Positions 1-9,234 of a DNA stretch of 57,138 nucleotides are shown here, in pieces. Under the pieces are notes generated by a model. It worked only from the letters and a program-made list of their open reading frames with translations, ran no database searches and was not told where the DNA came from. Source of the DNA: an uncultured Muriicola sp. (GTDB taxonomy: Bacteria; Bacteroidota; Bacteroidia; Flavobacteriales; Flavobacteriaceae); the NCBI RefSeq assembly GCF_947258935.1, contig NZ_CAMYKH010000006.1:20061-77198 (forward strand), given 5' to 3'. A program made the position numbers and the translations under genes. How positions within the stretch are numbered: the stretch's first letter is position 1; every line of letters starts with the position of its first letter.

Positions 1-1
1 C

Positions 2-445
2 AAAAAGGTATTATTTGAACCTTCCAATGGACTTTATAATATGGCCGTAGGTGAAAAGATCGTCGCTGCGTTTAACGGCCCGGCAGACCTATCCAGTTTT
101 GATCTTGTTACCCACAAAATATCGTCAACTACTATTAAACCTATTATATCTCCCGCGCGTAAAAAGTTGCAGTTACTCTACCACCAAATAAGGGAATTCA
201 GGGAAGGAACAAATACTACAATATCCAGAAACAAGGTGTTCAAAGAGGTAAAAGAACACTATCCGAAAGATTGGCTACTCTCGATAGAACTGTATGAGTT
301 GGCAAAAAATAACAACGACACCAGCTTTGCCGAAGATATTCTGGAACACTTAGAAGAAGTGAAACAGCAACATCCTGATCTTGGTCATCTTATTGATGAT
401 GGTATTGATCTGGTAGATGCAGTAGGAGCCATACCTAATGGCTAA
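2..445 (+). CDS. Aromatic amino acid hydroxylase, C-terminal part (5' truncated by window edge)
   Basis: The reading frame is open from base 2, before the first ATG at 41, so this is the 3' end of a longer gene and not a 134-residue protein. The visible 147 residues begin KKVLFEPSNGLYNMAVGEKI and continue with AFNGPAD and a REFREGT segment. From memory, this arrangement matches the C-terminal extension of the long (about 580-residue) Bacteroidota biopterin-dependent aromatic amino acid hydroxylases (phenylalanine 4-monooxygenase type). The iron-binding catalytic domain would lie upstream, outside the window, so the activity cannot be checked here. The stop TAA shares bases with the stop of the convergent GSCFA gene. 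The family call is recollection, not a search. Confidence 0.65.
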   Translation, partial: KKVLFEPSNGLYNMAVGEKIVAAFNGPADLSSFDLVTHKISSTTIKPIISPARKKLQLLYHQIREFREGTNTTISRNKVFKEVKEHYPKDWLLSIELYELAKNNNDTSFAEDILEHLEEVKQQHPDLGHLIDDGIDLVDAVGAIPNG

Positions 446-1395
446 AAACTGATATGAGGATAGGTTGTTGTTAGGTCGTCTATTTTCTTTTGCAAGGCCT
501 TCTTAAATGCAATATGTTGTTTTGAGGATGGATTAAAGGCCTTATGGGCAAGTCCTTTTTGAATCTCGGCAACACTTTCCATTGTCTTTAGATCGGCTTT
601 TGAAATACAGTTAGATCTAAATTTATCCCAGATATAATCGATCGCCAGAGCATTAGGATGCACCATATCTGCCTCAAAAAAACGGTAGTCTCTTAATTCA
701 TCCATCATCAATTCATAGGCAGGAAAATAATAGAGTTTATTATGTGGAGGGGACTTAAGCAGTTGATGTGTTGCCGTTATCAAATGGGCTTTACTGCGTT
801 GATTTTCTGTAAATCCATCCTTTAGATGTCTAACAGGCGATATGGTAAGGTATACAGCTATTTTTGAGTTAACCTGCCGTATATTTTTTATTGCTTCGGT
901 GAGACTTTTTATAATTTCCTCAGGAGGAGTCAAGACCTTGCTAAATTCTTTTTGAGGTACTTTGTGACAGTTGGCAACCCATTTCCCGGTGTCCTTATGT
1001 TCATATCCCCAGGCAGTTCCCAGGGTAAGAATAAGGTGAGAAGCAGTAGATAACTTTTCTCTGGTGAGACCCAATTGTTTATTCAGGCTAAGGAGAAGTT
1101 CTTCCTTAGAGTTTTTGCTTATATCCGAATGTGCCTCAAAGGAATGCCATTGTTCCTGATGTGAAAAAAGCTCTTCTTCCCTGTAGTCATCTTCATTCAG
1201 TGCTCTTACTACAAGATTAGACAAGGCTTTGGGATGGAACAAAATCCCAAAAGGATTCAAGGTTGTACTAAATTTGTGATATCTTAATTTACTGCCTATA
1301 TGGTTTGCAAAACACGATCCCAATAAAACGATCTCACTGGTATACGAAATAGGGTATGGCGAGGTGTTAATAGGTACTTGTGTTTGAAGTTTCAT
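442..1395 (-). CDS. GSCFA domain-containing protein
   Basis: A 317-residue protein. I chose the ATG at 1395 (protein starting MKLQTQVPINTSPYPI) because a longer frame to 1494 runs back through the alaS coding sequence and adds only alaS antisense-frame residues. Residues 25-31 read LGSCFAN, the motif that names the GSCFA family (Pfam), a fold related to SGNH/GDSL hydrolases; the Ser and Cys are at 27 and 28. The substrate is unknown. No signal peptide is visible, so it is probably cytoplasmic. The start lies 4 nt after the alaS stop on the same strand, so it is probably cotranscribed with alaS. Its stop overlaps the stop of the convergent hydroxylase gene. Confidence 0.85.
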   Translation of the reverse strand: MKLQTQVPINTSPYPISYTSEIVLLGSCFANHIGSKLRYHKFSTTLNPFGILFHPKALSNLVVRALNEDDYREEELFSHQEQWHSFEAHSDISKNSKEELLLSLNKQLGLTREKLSTASHLILTLGTAWGYEHKDTGKWVANCHKVPQKEFSKVLTPPEEIIKSLTEAIKNIRQVNSKIAVYLTISPVRHLKDGFTENQRSKAHLITATHQLLKSPPHNKLYYFPAYELMMDELRDYRFFEADMVHPNALAIDYIWDKFRSNCISKADLKTMESVAEIQKGLAHKAFNPSSKQHIAFKKALQKKIDDLTTTYPHISF

Positions 1396-1399
1396 AGGG

Positions 1400-4015
1400 T
1401 CACAAAATAAAAGAGCGTGCTTTTTCCAGGGCCTCAGCAATACCTGCCGGATTCTTTCCTCCTGCCGTGGCAAAGAAAGGTTGACCACCGCCACCCCCCT
1501 GGATATATTGACCCAATTCGCGAACTACTTGTCCGGCGTTCAACCCTTTTTTCTCAACAAGACCTTTGGATATATAGCAGCTTAGAAAGGCTTTCCCATG
1601 TTGATTGGAAGCAAAAAGTAAGAAAAGATCATCATGCTCCTGCCCCATCTCAAACGCCAGATCTTTCATAGCAGCAGCATCAAGATCCACTTCTTTAGCC
1701 AGGAATTTAACTCCGTTTACTTGCTCTAAAGATTCTTTGAACTCGCTTTTAATAGTGCGGGCTTTTTCTTTCAATAAGGATTCGATCTCCTTTTTCATTT
1801 GAATATTCTCTTCCTGCAGACCTTCAATGGCTTTTACAGGATCTCCACTACTTTTTAAGCGCGATTTGATCTGTTCTAATAGTTGATTCTTCTCTTCGTA
1901 AAACTCTTTAACGGCATCAGAAGTAATTGCTTCTATCCTGCGAACACCTGCTGCAATGGCCCCTTCTGAAACAATCTTAAAATGCCAGATATCTGCGGTA
2001 TTCTTTACATGGGTACCCCCACAAAGTTCTATGGATTGTCCAAATCTAATAGTGCGCACCTTGTCCCCATACTTCTCGCCAAAAAGTGCTATGGCCCCTT
2101 CCTCCAGGGCCTTTTTTACCGGGATACTTCGTTCTTCCTGTAGCGGCAACTGCTCATCAATCCTTGCATTTACATAGTGTTCTACCTTGCTTAATTCGTC
2201 CTCTGTGAGTTTGGCAAAGTGTGAAAAATCGAATCGGAGATGATCAGAATGCACCGCAGATCCTTTTTGCTCTACATGGGTCCCCAGCACCTGCCTCAAC
2301 GCCTGATGTAACAAATGAGTTGCGGTGTGGTTTCGTTCGGTTCTGGCTCGTTGTGTTGCATCTACCACGGCCATAAGCGATTCATTTAAGTGTTTGGGTA
2401 GATTCTTAGCGTAATGAACTATTTCGTTGTTCTCCTTTTTTGTATCAAGGATGTAAACCACATCGCCATTGGGGACTTCCAAATAGCCCTTATCTCCTAC
2501 CTGACCACCACCTTCCGGATAAAAAGGTGTTTGATTAAAAACCAGCTGAAATTGAGTTCCTTCTTTCTTGGTGGTCACCTTCCTGTATTTAACCAGATCT
2601 ACCTCAGCCTTTAACTCCTCATACCCAATAAATGCTTTTTGTCCATTTTCCTGGAGCACAACCCAATCATCCTTGGCCACTTCTGAAGCCGATCTTGATC
2701 TGGTTTTTTGCTGCTCCATTGCCTTTTCAAACTCCTTCTCATCTAAAGAATAACCCCTCTCGCTCAGAATAAGACTTGTAAGATCAATAGGGAATCCAAA
2801 GGTGTCATACAATTCAAAGGCCTTCTTTCCATCTATCTCCTTTCCCTTGGTTTGGGCAATCATATCATCTAGCAAAACCAAGCCCTGATCCAGTGTTTTG
2901 AGAAAGGAATTTTCCTCCTCTCGGATTACGTTCTCAATAAGGTTTTGTTGCTTTTTTAACTCAGGAAATGCAGGGCCCATGATATTCACAAGCACATTTA
3001 CCAATTTATAAAGAAAAGGTTCCTGTGTATTTAGAAAAGTAAACCCATACCGCACAGCCCTTCTTAGGATTCGTCTTATGACATACCCGGCTCCATTATT
3101 ACTGGGCAACTGACCGTCAGCGATAGAAAAAGCCACCGCGCGGATATGATCCGCAACTACCCTTATGGCTATGTCATTCGCCTTGTCTTTTCCATATGTA
3201 TGACTTGTAATGACCTCGATCTCTTTGATCAGAGGAGTAAAGATATCAGTATCATAATTAGATTGTACGCCTTGTAATACCATACACAAACGCTCGAAAC
3301 CCATCCCTGTATCTACATGCTTCTCTGGAAGAGGTTCCAGGGAACCATTGGCCTTGCGATTATACTGCATAAATACGAGGTTCCATATCTCAATGACAAG
3401 GGGATGGTCCTTATTCACAAGACTTGCTCCTGGAACCTTTGCCTTCTCTTCTTTGGAACGAATATCTACATGGATCTCAGAACATGGTCCGCATGGTCCC
3501 TGGTCACCCATTTCCCAAAAATTGTCATTTTTATTTCCAAAAATGATACGTTCTTCCGGAACAATCGCCTTCCACAATTCAAATGCCTCAGTATCCATCT
3601 CCAGGGCATCAGCGTCCTTACTGCCTTCAAATACTGATACATAGAGACTCTCTTTATCAATTTTGTATACTTTGGTAAGTAACTCCCAGGCCCATTGAAT
3701 GGCCTCCTTTTTAAAATAATCTCCAAAACTCCAGTTACCAAGCATCTCAAACATAGTGTGGTGGTAGGTGTCTTTTCCAACCTCTTCCAGATCATTGTGT
3801 TTGCCACTTACACGTAAGCATTTTTGTGTATCCGCAACACGCGGACTTTTGGAGATGCTATTTCCAAGAAAAAACTCTTTGAACTGATTCATCCCTGCAT
3901 TGGTGAACATCAAAGTTGGATCGTCCTTGATAACCATTGGGGCAGAGGAAACAATGCTGTGGTTTTTGCTCTTGAAAAAAGCCAGGAAGTGTTCGCGTAT
4001 TTCGCTGGAAGTCAT
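1400..4015 (-). CDS. alaS: Alanine--tRNA ligase
   Basis: An 871-residue protein of normal length for AlaRS. It charges tRNA-Ala in the cytoplasm and edits mischarged Ser/Gly. The N-terminal class II catalytic domain begins [14 protein letters not shown] and contains TNAGMNQFK. The editing domain has the zinc site HxxxH (His563 and His567 in HTATHLLH) and the CGGTH motif with Cys665. The C-terminal C-Ala domain ends with the glycine-rich [14 protein letters not shown] segment typical of the family. The start ATG at 4015 gives the canonical N-terminus. It is divergent from the M23 peptidase gene, and the GSCFA gene follows 4 nt downstream. Confidence 0.98.
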   Translation of the reverse strand: MTSSEIREHFLAFFKSKNHSIVSSAPMVIKDDPTLMFTNAGMNQFKEFFLGNSISKSPRVADTQKCLRVSGKHNDLEEVGKDTYHHTMFEMLGNWSFGDYFKKEAIQWAWELLTKVYKIDKESLYVSVFEGSKDADALEMDTEAFELWKAIVPEERIIFGNKNDNFWEMGDQGPCGPCSEIHVDIRSKEEKAKVPGASLVNKDHPLVIEIWNLVFMQYNRKANGSLEPLPEKHVDTGMGFERLCMVLQGVQSNYDTDIFTPLIKEIEVITSHTYGKDKANDIAIRVVADHIRAVAFSIADGQLPSNNGAGYVIRRILRRAVRYGFTFLNTQEPFLYKLVNVLVNIMGPAFPELKKQQNLIENVIREEENSFLKTLDQGLVLLDDMIAQTKGKEIDGKKAFELYDTFGFPIDLTSLILSERGYSLDEKEFEKAMEQQKTRSRSASEVAKDDWVVLQENGQKAFIGYEELKAEVDLVKYRKVTTKKEGTQFQLVFNQTPFYPEGGGQVGDKGYLEVPNGDVVYILDTKKENNEIVHYAKNLPKHLNESLMAVVDATQRARTERNHTATHLLHQALRQVLGTHVEQKGSAVHSDHLRFDFSHFAKLTEDELSKVEHYVNARIDEQLPLQEERSIPVKKALEEGAIALFGEKYGDKVRTIRFGQSIELCGGTHVKNTADIWHFKIVSEGAIAAGVRRIEAITSDAVKEFYEEKNQLLEQIKSRLKSSGDPVKAIEGLQEENIQMKKEIESLLKEKARTIKSEFKESLEQVNGVKFLAKEVDLDAAAMKDLAFEMGQEHDDLFLLFASNQHGKAFLSCYISKGLVEKKGLNAGQVVRELGQYIQGGGGGQPFFATAGGKNPAGIAEALEKARSFIL

Positions 4016-4065
4016 ATAAAAAGGTAAGGTTTTACTAATTTTATCGCTTTCTACAAAACAATTTT

Positions 4066-4073
4066 TATATTTG
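4066..4073 (+). promoter_or_regulatory. Candidate -7 element (TATATTTG) for the M23 operon
   Basis: TATATTTG matches the Bacteroidota -7 consensus TAnnTTTG and sits 46 nt before the ATG of the M23 gene in the 104-nt divergent region. No TTG is found at the usual 17-23 nt upstream, so support is partial. Confidence 0.4.
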
Positions 4074-4119
4074 TTTGTTTAGTTGCATTGGCAGCACAAA
4101 AATAGGATAATTTACATTC

Positions 4120-5097
4120 ATGTCTAAAGTTAAGTACTATTACGATCCAGACACGCTCTCCTATCGAAAAATAGAGCTAAAGAAATCTCGACGTTATAGA
4201 AATCTCTTTCTATTTTTTCTTGGTTCTGCTCTTTTTGGTTTTCTTGGGTTAATATTACTTCTCAATACAAATATTTTAAATACTCCCAGGGAATTATCCC
4301 TAGCCAGAGAAGCGAAGAACTACGAGCTACGTTTTGAATTGCTCAACAAAAAAATGCAGCAAATAGAAGAGGTGCTGGCAAATATAGAAGACCGGGATAA
4401 CAACATTTACAGATTGTATTTTGAGGCCAATCCTATTCCTGAGGAACAACGCAGGGCCGGTTTTGGAGGGATAAACCGCTATAAGTCGTTGGAAGGATTT
4501 AATAATTCCGAGATGATTTCGGCTACCACAAAAAGGCTTGATGTCATTCAAAAACAAATGGTCATTCAATCGCGCTCGCTCGATGAGATCACGAAACTGG
4601 CCGAAGACAAGGAAAAATTACTGGCTGCAATTCCAGCAATACAACCGGTGAACAATGAAGATCTAACTAGGATGGCTTCCGGTTTCGGCTGGCGATCCGA
4701 TCCTTTTACCAAGGCGCGAAAGATGCACTGGGGTATGGATTTCACAGCTGCCAAAGGAGTCCCTATCTATGCAACGGGAGATGGTACCGTAACTAGAGCA
4801 GATAACAATGCTTCTGGGTATGGAAAACACATCAGAATAGATCATGGATATGGGTATATGTCTCTTTATGCACACCTGAGTAATTTTAATGTAAAGCGCC
4901 GCCAAAAAGTAAAACGAGGAGATCTTATAGGGTTTATTGGGAGTACCGGCAGGTCTGAAGCGCCTCATTTGCATTACGAAGTATGGAAAGATGACCAGCG
5001 TATCAACCCAATTAATTTCTATTACGGCAGTTTAACTGCTGAGGAATTTGAAAATATGCTGAAATTTGCAAATCAGGAAAACCAATCATTAGATTAA
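4120..5097 (+). CDS. Membrane-anchored M23 family (LytM) metallopeptidase
   Basis: A 325-residue protein, probably a peptidoglycan endopeptidase or divisome/elongasome factor facing the periplasm. A basic cytoplasmic N-terminus is followed by one membrane segment at about 28-50, then predicted coiled coils at about 60-95 and 135-165, then the M23 domain at about 180-300. Zinc-site residues are visible: His203 and Asp207 (HWGMD), His252 (AHL), and His283/His285 (HLH). The catalytic site therefore looks complete, unlike EnvC/NlpD-type activators. The stop codon TAA shares its last A with the ATG of the MerR gene, so the two are translationally coupled. Confidence 0.92.
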   Translation: MSKVKYYYDPDTLSYRKIELKKSRRYRNLFLFFLGSALFGFLGLILLLNTNILNTPRELSLAREAKNYELRFELLNKKMQQIEEVLANIEDRDNNIYRLYFEANPIPEEQRRAGFGGINRYKSLEGFNNSEMISATTKRLDVIQKQMVIQSRSLDEITKLAEDKEKLLAAIPAIQPVNNEDLTRMASGFGWRSDPFTKARKMHWGMDFTAAKGVPIYATGDGTVTRADNNASGYGKHIRIDHGYGYMSLYAHLSNFNVKRRQKVKRGDLIGFIGSTGRSEAPHLHYEVWKDDQRINPINFYYGSLTAEEFENMLKFANQENQSLD

Positions 5098-5426
5098 TGC
5101 ACGTAGAACTTCCGGAAAAAAGATATTACGGTATTGGCGAAGTAGCCAGGGCCTTTGAGGTGAATACCTCTCTCATCCGATTTTGGGAAAAGGAATTTGA
5201 CGAGTTGCAACCCAAGAAGAATGCCAAAGGTAACCGCAAATTCACTCCGGAGGATATCAAGAATTTGCAGCTCATATATCATTTGGTAAAAGAACGTGGC
5301 TTTACCCTGGACGGAGCTAAAACCCATCTCAAAGAGGAACGCCAGAAAACGCTTTCCAATTTCGAGATCATTCAGAAACTGGAACGGGTAAAAGCAGAAC
5401 TTATCAAGATTAAACAACAATTATAA
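5097..5426 (+). CDS. MerR family transcriptional regulator (small)
   Basis: 109 residues. The N-terminal winged helix-turn-helix is recognisable as YYGIGEVARAFEVNTSLIRF followed by a wing and a FTPEDIKNLQLIYHLV helix. A short helical tail rich in Lys/Glu follows, and there is no ligand-binding cysteine pair or effector domain. It overlaps the M23 gene by 1 nt and is followed 24 nt later by lemA, so it lies inside an envelope operon. It may regulate that operon, but no operator could be assigned. Small MerR proteins coupled to an M23 gene recur in Flavobacteriaceae in my recollection. Confidence 0.88.
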   Translation: MHVELPEKRYYGIGEVARAFEVNTSLIRFWEKEFDELQPKKNAKGNRKFTPEDIKNLQLIYHLVKERGFTLDGAKTHLKEERQKTLSNFEIIQKLERVKAELIKIKQQL

Positions 5427-5450
5427 CTACAACTTAAATACTCAATCAAA

Positions 5451-6050
5451 ATGAAAAAATGGTTAATTCCCGTAATTATCCTGGCGGTCGTTGTCTTTGG
5501 AATCTACCAATGGGCCGTAGGCTTTAATAACACTGCTGTTGAATTCGAGGCGAATGCGAAAACTGCCTGGGCCGATGTAGAAAGTACATACCAAAGGCGA
5601 AACGATCTTATTGGCAATCTTGTGAAGACAGTACAAGGTGCGGCCGACTTTGAACGTGGTACGCTAACGGATGTTATTGAAGCAAGGGCCAAGGCTACTT
5701 CCACCAATATCGATATAAACGATCTGACCCCAGAAAAAATGGCAGCCTTTCAGGAGGCACAATCGGGCTTATCATCTGCCCTATCGCGCTTGCTGGTTAC
5801 CGTGGAACGTTATCCGGATCTAAAGGCGAATCAGAATTTCCTGGACCTGCAATCACAATTAGAAGGCACTGAAAACAGGATCAATGTTGCCAGAGACCGG
5901 TATAACGAAGCCGTAAATACTTACGACATACATACCACCAAGTTTCCCAATAAATTACTGGCCGGTTGGTTTGGTTTTGAGGAAATGACACGTTACCAGG
6001 CCAGTCCTGGTTCTGAGAATGCTCCTGATGTGAATTTCGAATTTGATTGA
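5451..6050 (+). CDS. lemA: LemA family protein
   Basis: 199 residues. An N-terminal membrane anchor (MKKWLIPVIILAVVVFGIY) is followed by the LemA helical bundle, with the family signature FEANAKTAWADVESTYQRRN and RNDLIGNLVKTVQG near residues 25-65. LemA proteins have a short cytoplasmic tail and a large extracytoplasmic helical domain. Their biochemical role is unknown. It is the first of three genes (LemA, TPM, TPM) that commonly occur together in Bacteroidota, which suggests one membrane-associated complex. Confidence 0.93.
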   Translation: MKKWLIPVIILAVVVFGIYQWAVGFNNTAVEFEANAKTAWADVESTYQRRNDLIGNLVKTVQGAADFERGTLTDVIEARAKATSTNIDINDLTPEKMAAFQEAQSGLSSALSRLLVTVERYPDLKANQNFLDLQSQLEGTENRINVARDRYNEAVNTYDIHTTKFPNKLLAGWFGFEEMTRYQASPGSENAPDVNFEFD

Positions 6051-6054
6051 TCTT

Positions 6055-6498
6055 ATGTCAGAATCCAAGGTAGAAGCTTTTTTATCGCCAGAGGAAGAAC
6101 AAGAGGTGATCAACGCCATCATCGAAGCAGAAAAAAATACTTCTGGTGAGATCAGGGTTCATATTGAACCTGGCACAACCCTAAATCCATACGAAAGGGC
6201 TCAGGAAGTGTTTCTCAGTCTGAAGATGGAAAACACCAAAGATTCTAATGGAGTACTTATTTATATTGCCGTCAATGATCGCACTTTTGTAATTTACGGA
6301 GATAAAGGCATTAATGACGTGGTCTCCAAAACATTTTGGAACGACACCAAGGAAGTTATCCAATCCCATTTTAAAAAGGGCCAATTTAAACAAGGTATTG
6401 CAGAAGGTATTTTAAAGGCAGGGGAAGAATTGAAGGCGCATTTTCCTTATAAATCTGATGACACCAATGAATTGAGGAATGAAGTATCCAAAGGCTAG
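6055..6498 (+). CDS. TPM domain-containing protein (no signal peptide)
   Basis: 147 residues from the ATG at 6055, 4 nt after the LemA stop. An upstream TTG at 6043 would overlap lemA and is less likely. The protein begins MSESKVEAFLSPEEEQEV and carries a TPM/YgcG-like alpha-beta domain (SGEIRVHIEP, NGVLIYIAVNDRTFVIYGD, FWNDTKEVIQSHF, KQGIAEGILKAGEELK). No export signal or membrane segment is visible, in contrast to the next gene. Its end overlaps the following TPM gene by 20 nt, so translation is coupled. The biochemical role is unknown. Confidence 0.85.
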   Translation: MSESKVEAFLSPEEEQEVINAIIEAEKNTSGEIRVHIEPGTTLNPYERAQEVFLSLKMENTKDSNGVLIYIAVNDRTFVIYGDKGINDVVSKTFWNDTKEVIQSHFKKGQFKQGIAEGILKAGEELKAHFPYKSDDTNELRNEVSKG

Positions 6499-7291
6499 CA
6501 TCTTATTACTTTTCCTGTGTAGCATTTCCATTGCCTGGGGCCAATTCACCATTCCGGAGAAACCACAACTTCAAACTAGTGTTTACGATTATGTATCTCT
6601 TTTATCAAAGAACGATAAGGAGGCACTTGAGCAAAAATTAATACGTTATTCAGACAGTACTTCTACACAGATCGTAGTCGTCATTTTTGCCTCTACGGAA
6701 GGAGAGAACATCAACTATTTAGGGGCTCAATGGGGCGAAAAATGGGGAATTGGTCAGGCCAGGGAAGACAATGGGGTCCTGATCCTGGTAGCCAATGACG
6801 ACCGCAAGATCGCCATCAATACTGGTTATGGAGTAGAAGGTTCACTCACGGATGCCATTTGCAAACGCATCATTGAAATGATCATCGTTCCCGAATTCAG
6901 AGAAGGCAACTATGCTTCCGGACTTAATAAGGGCGCCGATGCTATCTTTCTAGTACTTAACGGAGAGTTTGAAAATGCTTTGGAAGGCAATGGTACATCT
7001 ACGAATTATACCGGAAAGGCGGCCTTCGTTTTGATCTTTGTTGGCTTTGTCATTTTCATCATCATCCTAATTATTATTATTGCCAATCGCAAGAACAAAG
7101 GTGGAGGCAAAGGTGGCGGCCGGAGCAAAGGACTAGATATTTGGGATGTTATCATCCTCAGCAATATGGGTCGAGGCAGTTATAAAGGCGGTTCGGGCAG
7201 CTTTGGCGGAGGCGGCTTTGGCGGCGGCGGTTTCGGTGGCGGTTTCGGAGGAGGCGGCTTTGGAGGCGGAGGTGCTTCAGGCGGCTGGTAA
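6479..7291 (+). CDS. Secreted/membrane TPM domain protein with glycine-rich tail (YgcG-like)
   Basis: 270 residues. A signal peptide (about 1-22, ending AWGQ) is followed by a TPM domain at about 30-165 (STQIVVVIFAS, DNGVLILVANDDRKIAINTG, GYGVEGSLTDA), a membrane segment at about 178-202 rich in Ile/Val, a basic Gly/Lys stretch, and a low-complexity tail of GGGF/GGFGG repeats from about 225 ending GGASGGW. This is the standard layout of YgcG-type proteins. TPM domains have been linked to phosphatase activity in plants and to membrane-protein quality control, but the role here is unproven. The stop lies 3 nt from the der stop on the opposite strand. Confidence 0.9.
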   Translation: MKYPKASILLLFLCSISIAWGQFTIPEKPQLQTSVYDYVSLLSKNDKEALEQKLIRYSDSTSTQIVVVIFASTEGENINYLGAQWGEKWGIGQAREDNGVLILVANDDRKIAINTGYGVEGSLTDAICKRIIEMIIVPEFREGNYASGLNKGADAIFLVLNGEFENALEGNGTSTNYTGKAAFVLIFVGFVIFIIILIIIIANRKNKGGGKGGGRSKGLDIWDVIILSNMGRGSYKGGSGSFGGGGFGGGGFGGGFGGGGFGGGGASGGW

Positions 7292-7294
7292 GCC

Positions 7295-8596
7295 TTATTT
7301 CTTCCTCATATAGACAGTGACCGGCACTCCGGTGAAATCAAAATTTTCCCGTAATTTATTTTCTAAAAATCGTTTATAAGGTTCCCGTACATATTGAGGC
7401 AAGTTGCAGAAAAAAGCAAACTGCGGATAGGGTGTTGGCAGCTGGGTAATGAACTTGATCTTTACATACTTTCCTTTGTAAGCAGGAGGTGGTGTATGTT
7501 CAATAATTGGGAGCATAACGTCATTCACTTTACGAGTAGGGATACGTTTACTTCGATTCTTATAGACTTCAACTGCAGTTTCTATTGCCTTATAGATCCG
7601 TTGCTTGGTAAGAGCCGAAATAAAAAGTATAGGCACATCTGTAAAGGGTTCTGTAGCCTCTTTTATTTTCCGTGTATATTCTTTTACAGCATGGGTATCT
7701 TTTTCTAACAGATCCCATTTATTGACAAGGATCACTATCCCCTTGTTGTTACGATGCGCCAACCAAAAGATATTCTCTACCTGCCCGTCAAAACCTCTGG
7801 TAGCATCCAGAAGAAGTAAACATACATCACAATGTTCTATGGCCCTTACAGAGCGCATCACAGAATAGAATTCGAGATCTTCGCGTACTTTGGCTTTACG
7901 TCTGATACCGGCAGTGTCCACTAAATTAAACTCAAAGCCAAAACGATTGTATTTGGTATCGATGCTATCTCTGGTAGTACCTGCGATATCTGTAACTATA
8001 TAACGTTCTTCTCCAATAAGGGCATTTATAAAAGATGATTTTCCCGCATTGGGTCTTCCAACTACAGCAAACCTGGGCAGGTCACTTTCAGTTTCAGGTT
8101 TCTCGGGCAATGCTTTCACAAGTTCATCCAATAACTCCCCACTACCACTTCCATTCATGCTGGAGATAGGAAAGTACTCGCCAAGCCCTAGAGAATAGAA
8201 TTCTACGGCATCCTGGGCCCGTTTGGCATTGTCTACCTTGTTCACTACCAAAAAAACCGGCTTATCTACACGACGTAGTAATTTGGCCACATCCTCATCC
8301 ATCCCGGTTACACCAGTTTCTACGTCTACCATAAACATGATGGCATCTGCCTCCCCAATAGCCAGTTCTACCTGCTTATCTATTTCTTTTTCAAAGACAT
8401 CATCACTCCCCAGCACATAGCCGCCAGTATCTATCACTGTAAACTCTTTACCGTTCCAGTCGCTCTTACCATAATGACGATCTCGTGTTACCCCACTAAT
8501 AGCATCTACAATGGCCTCTCTGCGCTGAATTAGTCGGTTAAAAAAAGTAGACTTCCCAACGTTGGGCCTCCCAACAATAGCAACAATAGCGCTCAT
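7295..8596 (-). CDS. der: Ribosome biogenesis GTPase Der (EngA)
   Basis: 433 residues, with two tandem GTPase domains and a C-terminal KH-like domain, the defining Der layout. Domain 1 has Walker [10 protein letters not shown] near residue 9, DTGG and NKVD. Domain 2 has GRPNAGKSS near residue 180, DTAG and NKWD. It acts in 50S ribosomal subunit maturation. A good promoter lies directly upstream (TACCTTTG with a TTG 19 nt further upstream, on the minus strand). It is convergent with the TPM gene, with 3 nt between the stops. Confidence 0.98.
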   Translation of the reverse strand: MSAIVAIVGRPNVGKSTFFNRLIQRREAIVDAISGVTRDRHYGKSDWNGKEFTVIDTGGYVLGSDDVFEKEIDKQVELAIGEADAIMFMVDVETGVTGMDEDVAKLLRRVDKPVFLVVNKVDNAKRAQDAVEFYSLGLGEYFPISSMNGSGSGELLDELVKALPEKPETESDLPRFAVVGRPNAGKSSFINALIGEERYIVTDIAGTTRDSIDTKYNRFGFEFNLVDTAGIRRKAKVREDLEFYSVMRSVRAIEHCDVCLLLLDATRGFDGQVENIFWLAHRNNKGIVILVNKWDLLEKDTHAVKEYTRKIKEATEPFTDVPILFISALTKQRIYKAIETAVEVYKNRSKRIPTRKVNDVMLPIIEHTPPPAYKGKYVKIKFITQLPTPYPQFAFFCNLPQYVREPYKRFLENKLRENFDFTGVPVTVYMRKK

Positions 8597-8613
8597 AGCT
8601 TAAAACTTGGGCA

Positions 8614-8643
8614 CAAAGGTAGTACTAATCACCCAACATACAA
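8614..8643 (-). promoter_or_regulatory. der promoter (Bacteroidota TTG / TAnnTTTG type)
   Basis: On the minus strand, TTG (8643-8641), a 19-nt spacer, then TACCTTTG (8621-8614), which is a full match to TAnnTTTG. The -7 element ends 17 nt before the der ATG, giving a short leader. Confidence 0.7.
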
Positions 8644-8736
8644 GCGATTACCATTGCTACTTATTGGTTGTAAAACCGTAAAAAAACAAAATATTTAGGC
8701 CATTAAATTGTACCTTTTGGTTCGTAAAACCGGTTT

Positions 8737-9231
8737 ATGAAACCCATACCAAACGAAATTGTACTAAGGCCTCGCTTTCAATTAGAGCAGGCAGCGGATA
8801 AGGAACAACTACTTAGCAAGTTTGAACAAACAAAACGTCCGCCATACATCATAAAGCGCATGGATGATCATGTCTTTATCAAGTTTAACAAACAAGAAGT
8901 ACACTTTTGGTCGCCCCAACTTCAGCTAGAGATAATTGAAAAGGAAGAAGGGGGCAGCAGATTGTATGGGTTATTTGGGCCTAACCCAACCCTCTGGACA
9001 TTCTTTATGTTTCTTCATTTTGGAGTTGGTACTTTCTTTATCATTTTCGGGATATGGGCCTATAGCAGTGCGGCACTTAACAAACCCTACGGATGGTTAC
9101 TGGGCATTATGGGCTTTATGGTTGTACTCTGGTTTGTACTATATGCCTTTGGACGGGCAGGGAAGAAGAAAGGTAAACCACAGATGGAAGCTCTTTATTC
9201 CTTTATGGAAGAGATGCTCGCAAAAGGCTAG
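8737..9231 (+). CDS. Hypothetical two-helix membrane protein
   Basis: 164 residues. A soluble N-terminal half of about 85 residues is followed by two hydrophobic segments at about 87-108 (TFFMFLHFGVGTFFIIFGIW) and 115-138 (GWLLGIMGFMVVLWFVLYAF), then a basic tail. I do not recognise a family. It is a real gene by codon use and by its position between der and era, genes with which it converges or diverges and does not overlap. Its stop lies 3 nt from the era stop. The N-terminal half may sit in the cytoplasm and could sense or bind something, but nothing in the sequence shows this. Confidence 0.75.
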   Translation: MKPIPNEIVLRPRFQLEQAADKEQLLSKFEQTKRPPYIIKRMDDHVFIKFNKQEVHFWSPQLQLEIIEKEEGGSRLYGLFGPNPTLWTFFMFLHFGVGTFFIIFGIWAYSSAALNKPYGWLLGIMGFMVVLWFVLYAFGRAGKKKGKPQMEALYSFMEEMLAKG

Positions 9232-9234
9232 AGA

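Noticed and set aside
7190-7288. Apparent short tandem repeat (GGCGGCTTTGGC-like units)
   Set aside because: It is the in-frame glycine-rich tail of the TPM protein, not a CRISPR or a non-coding repeat.
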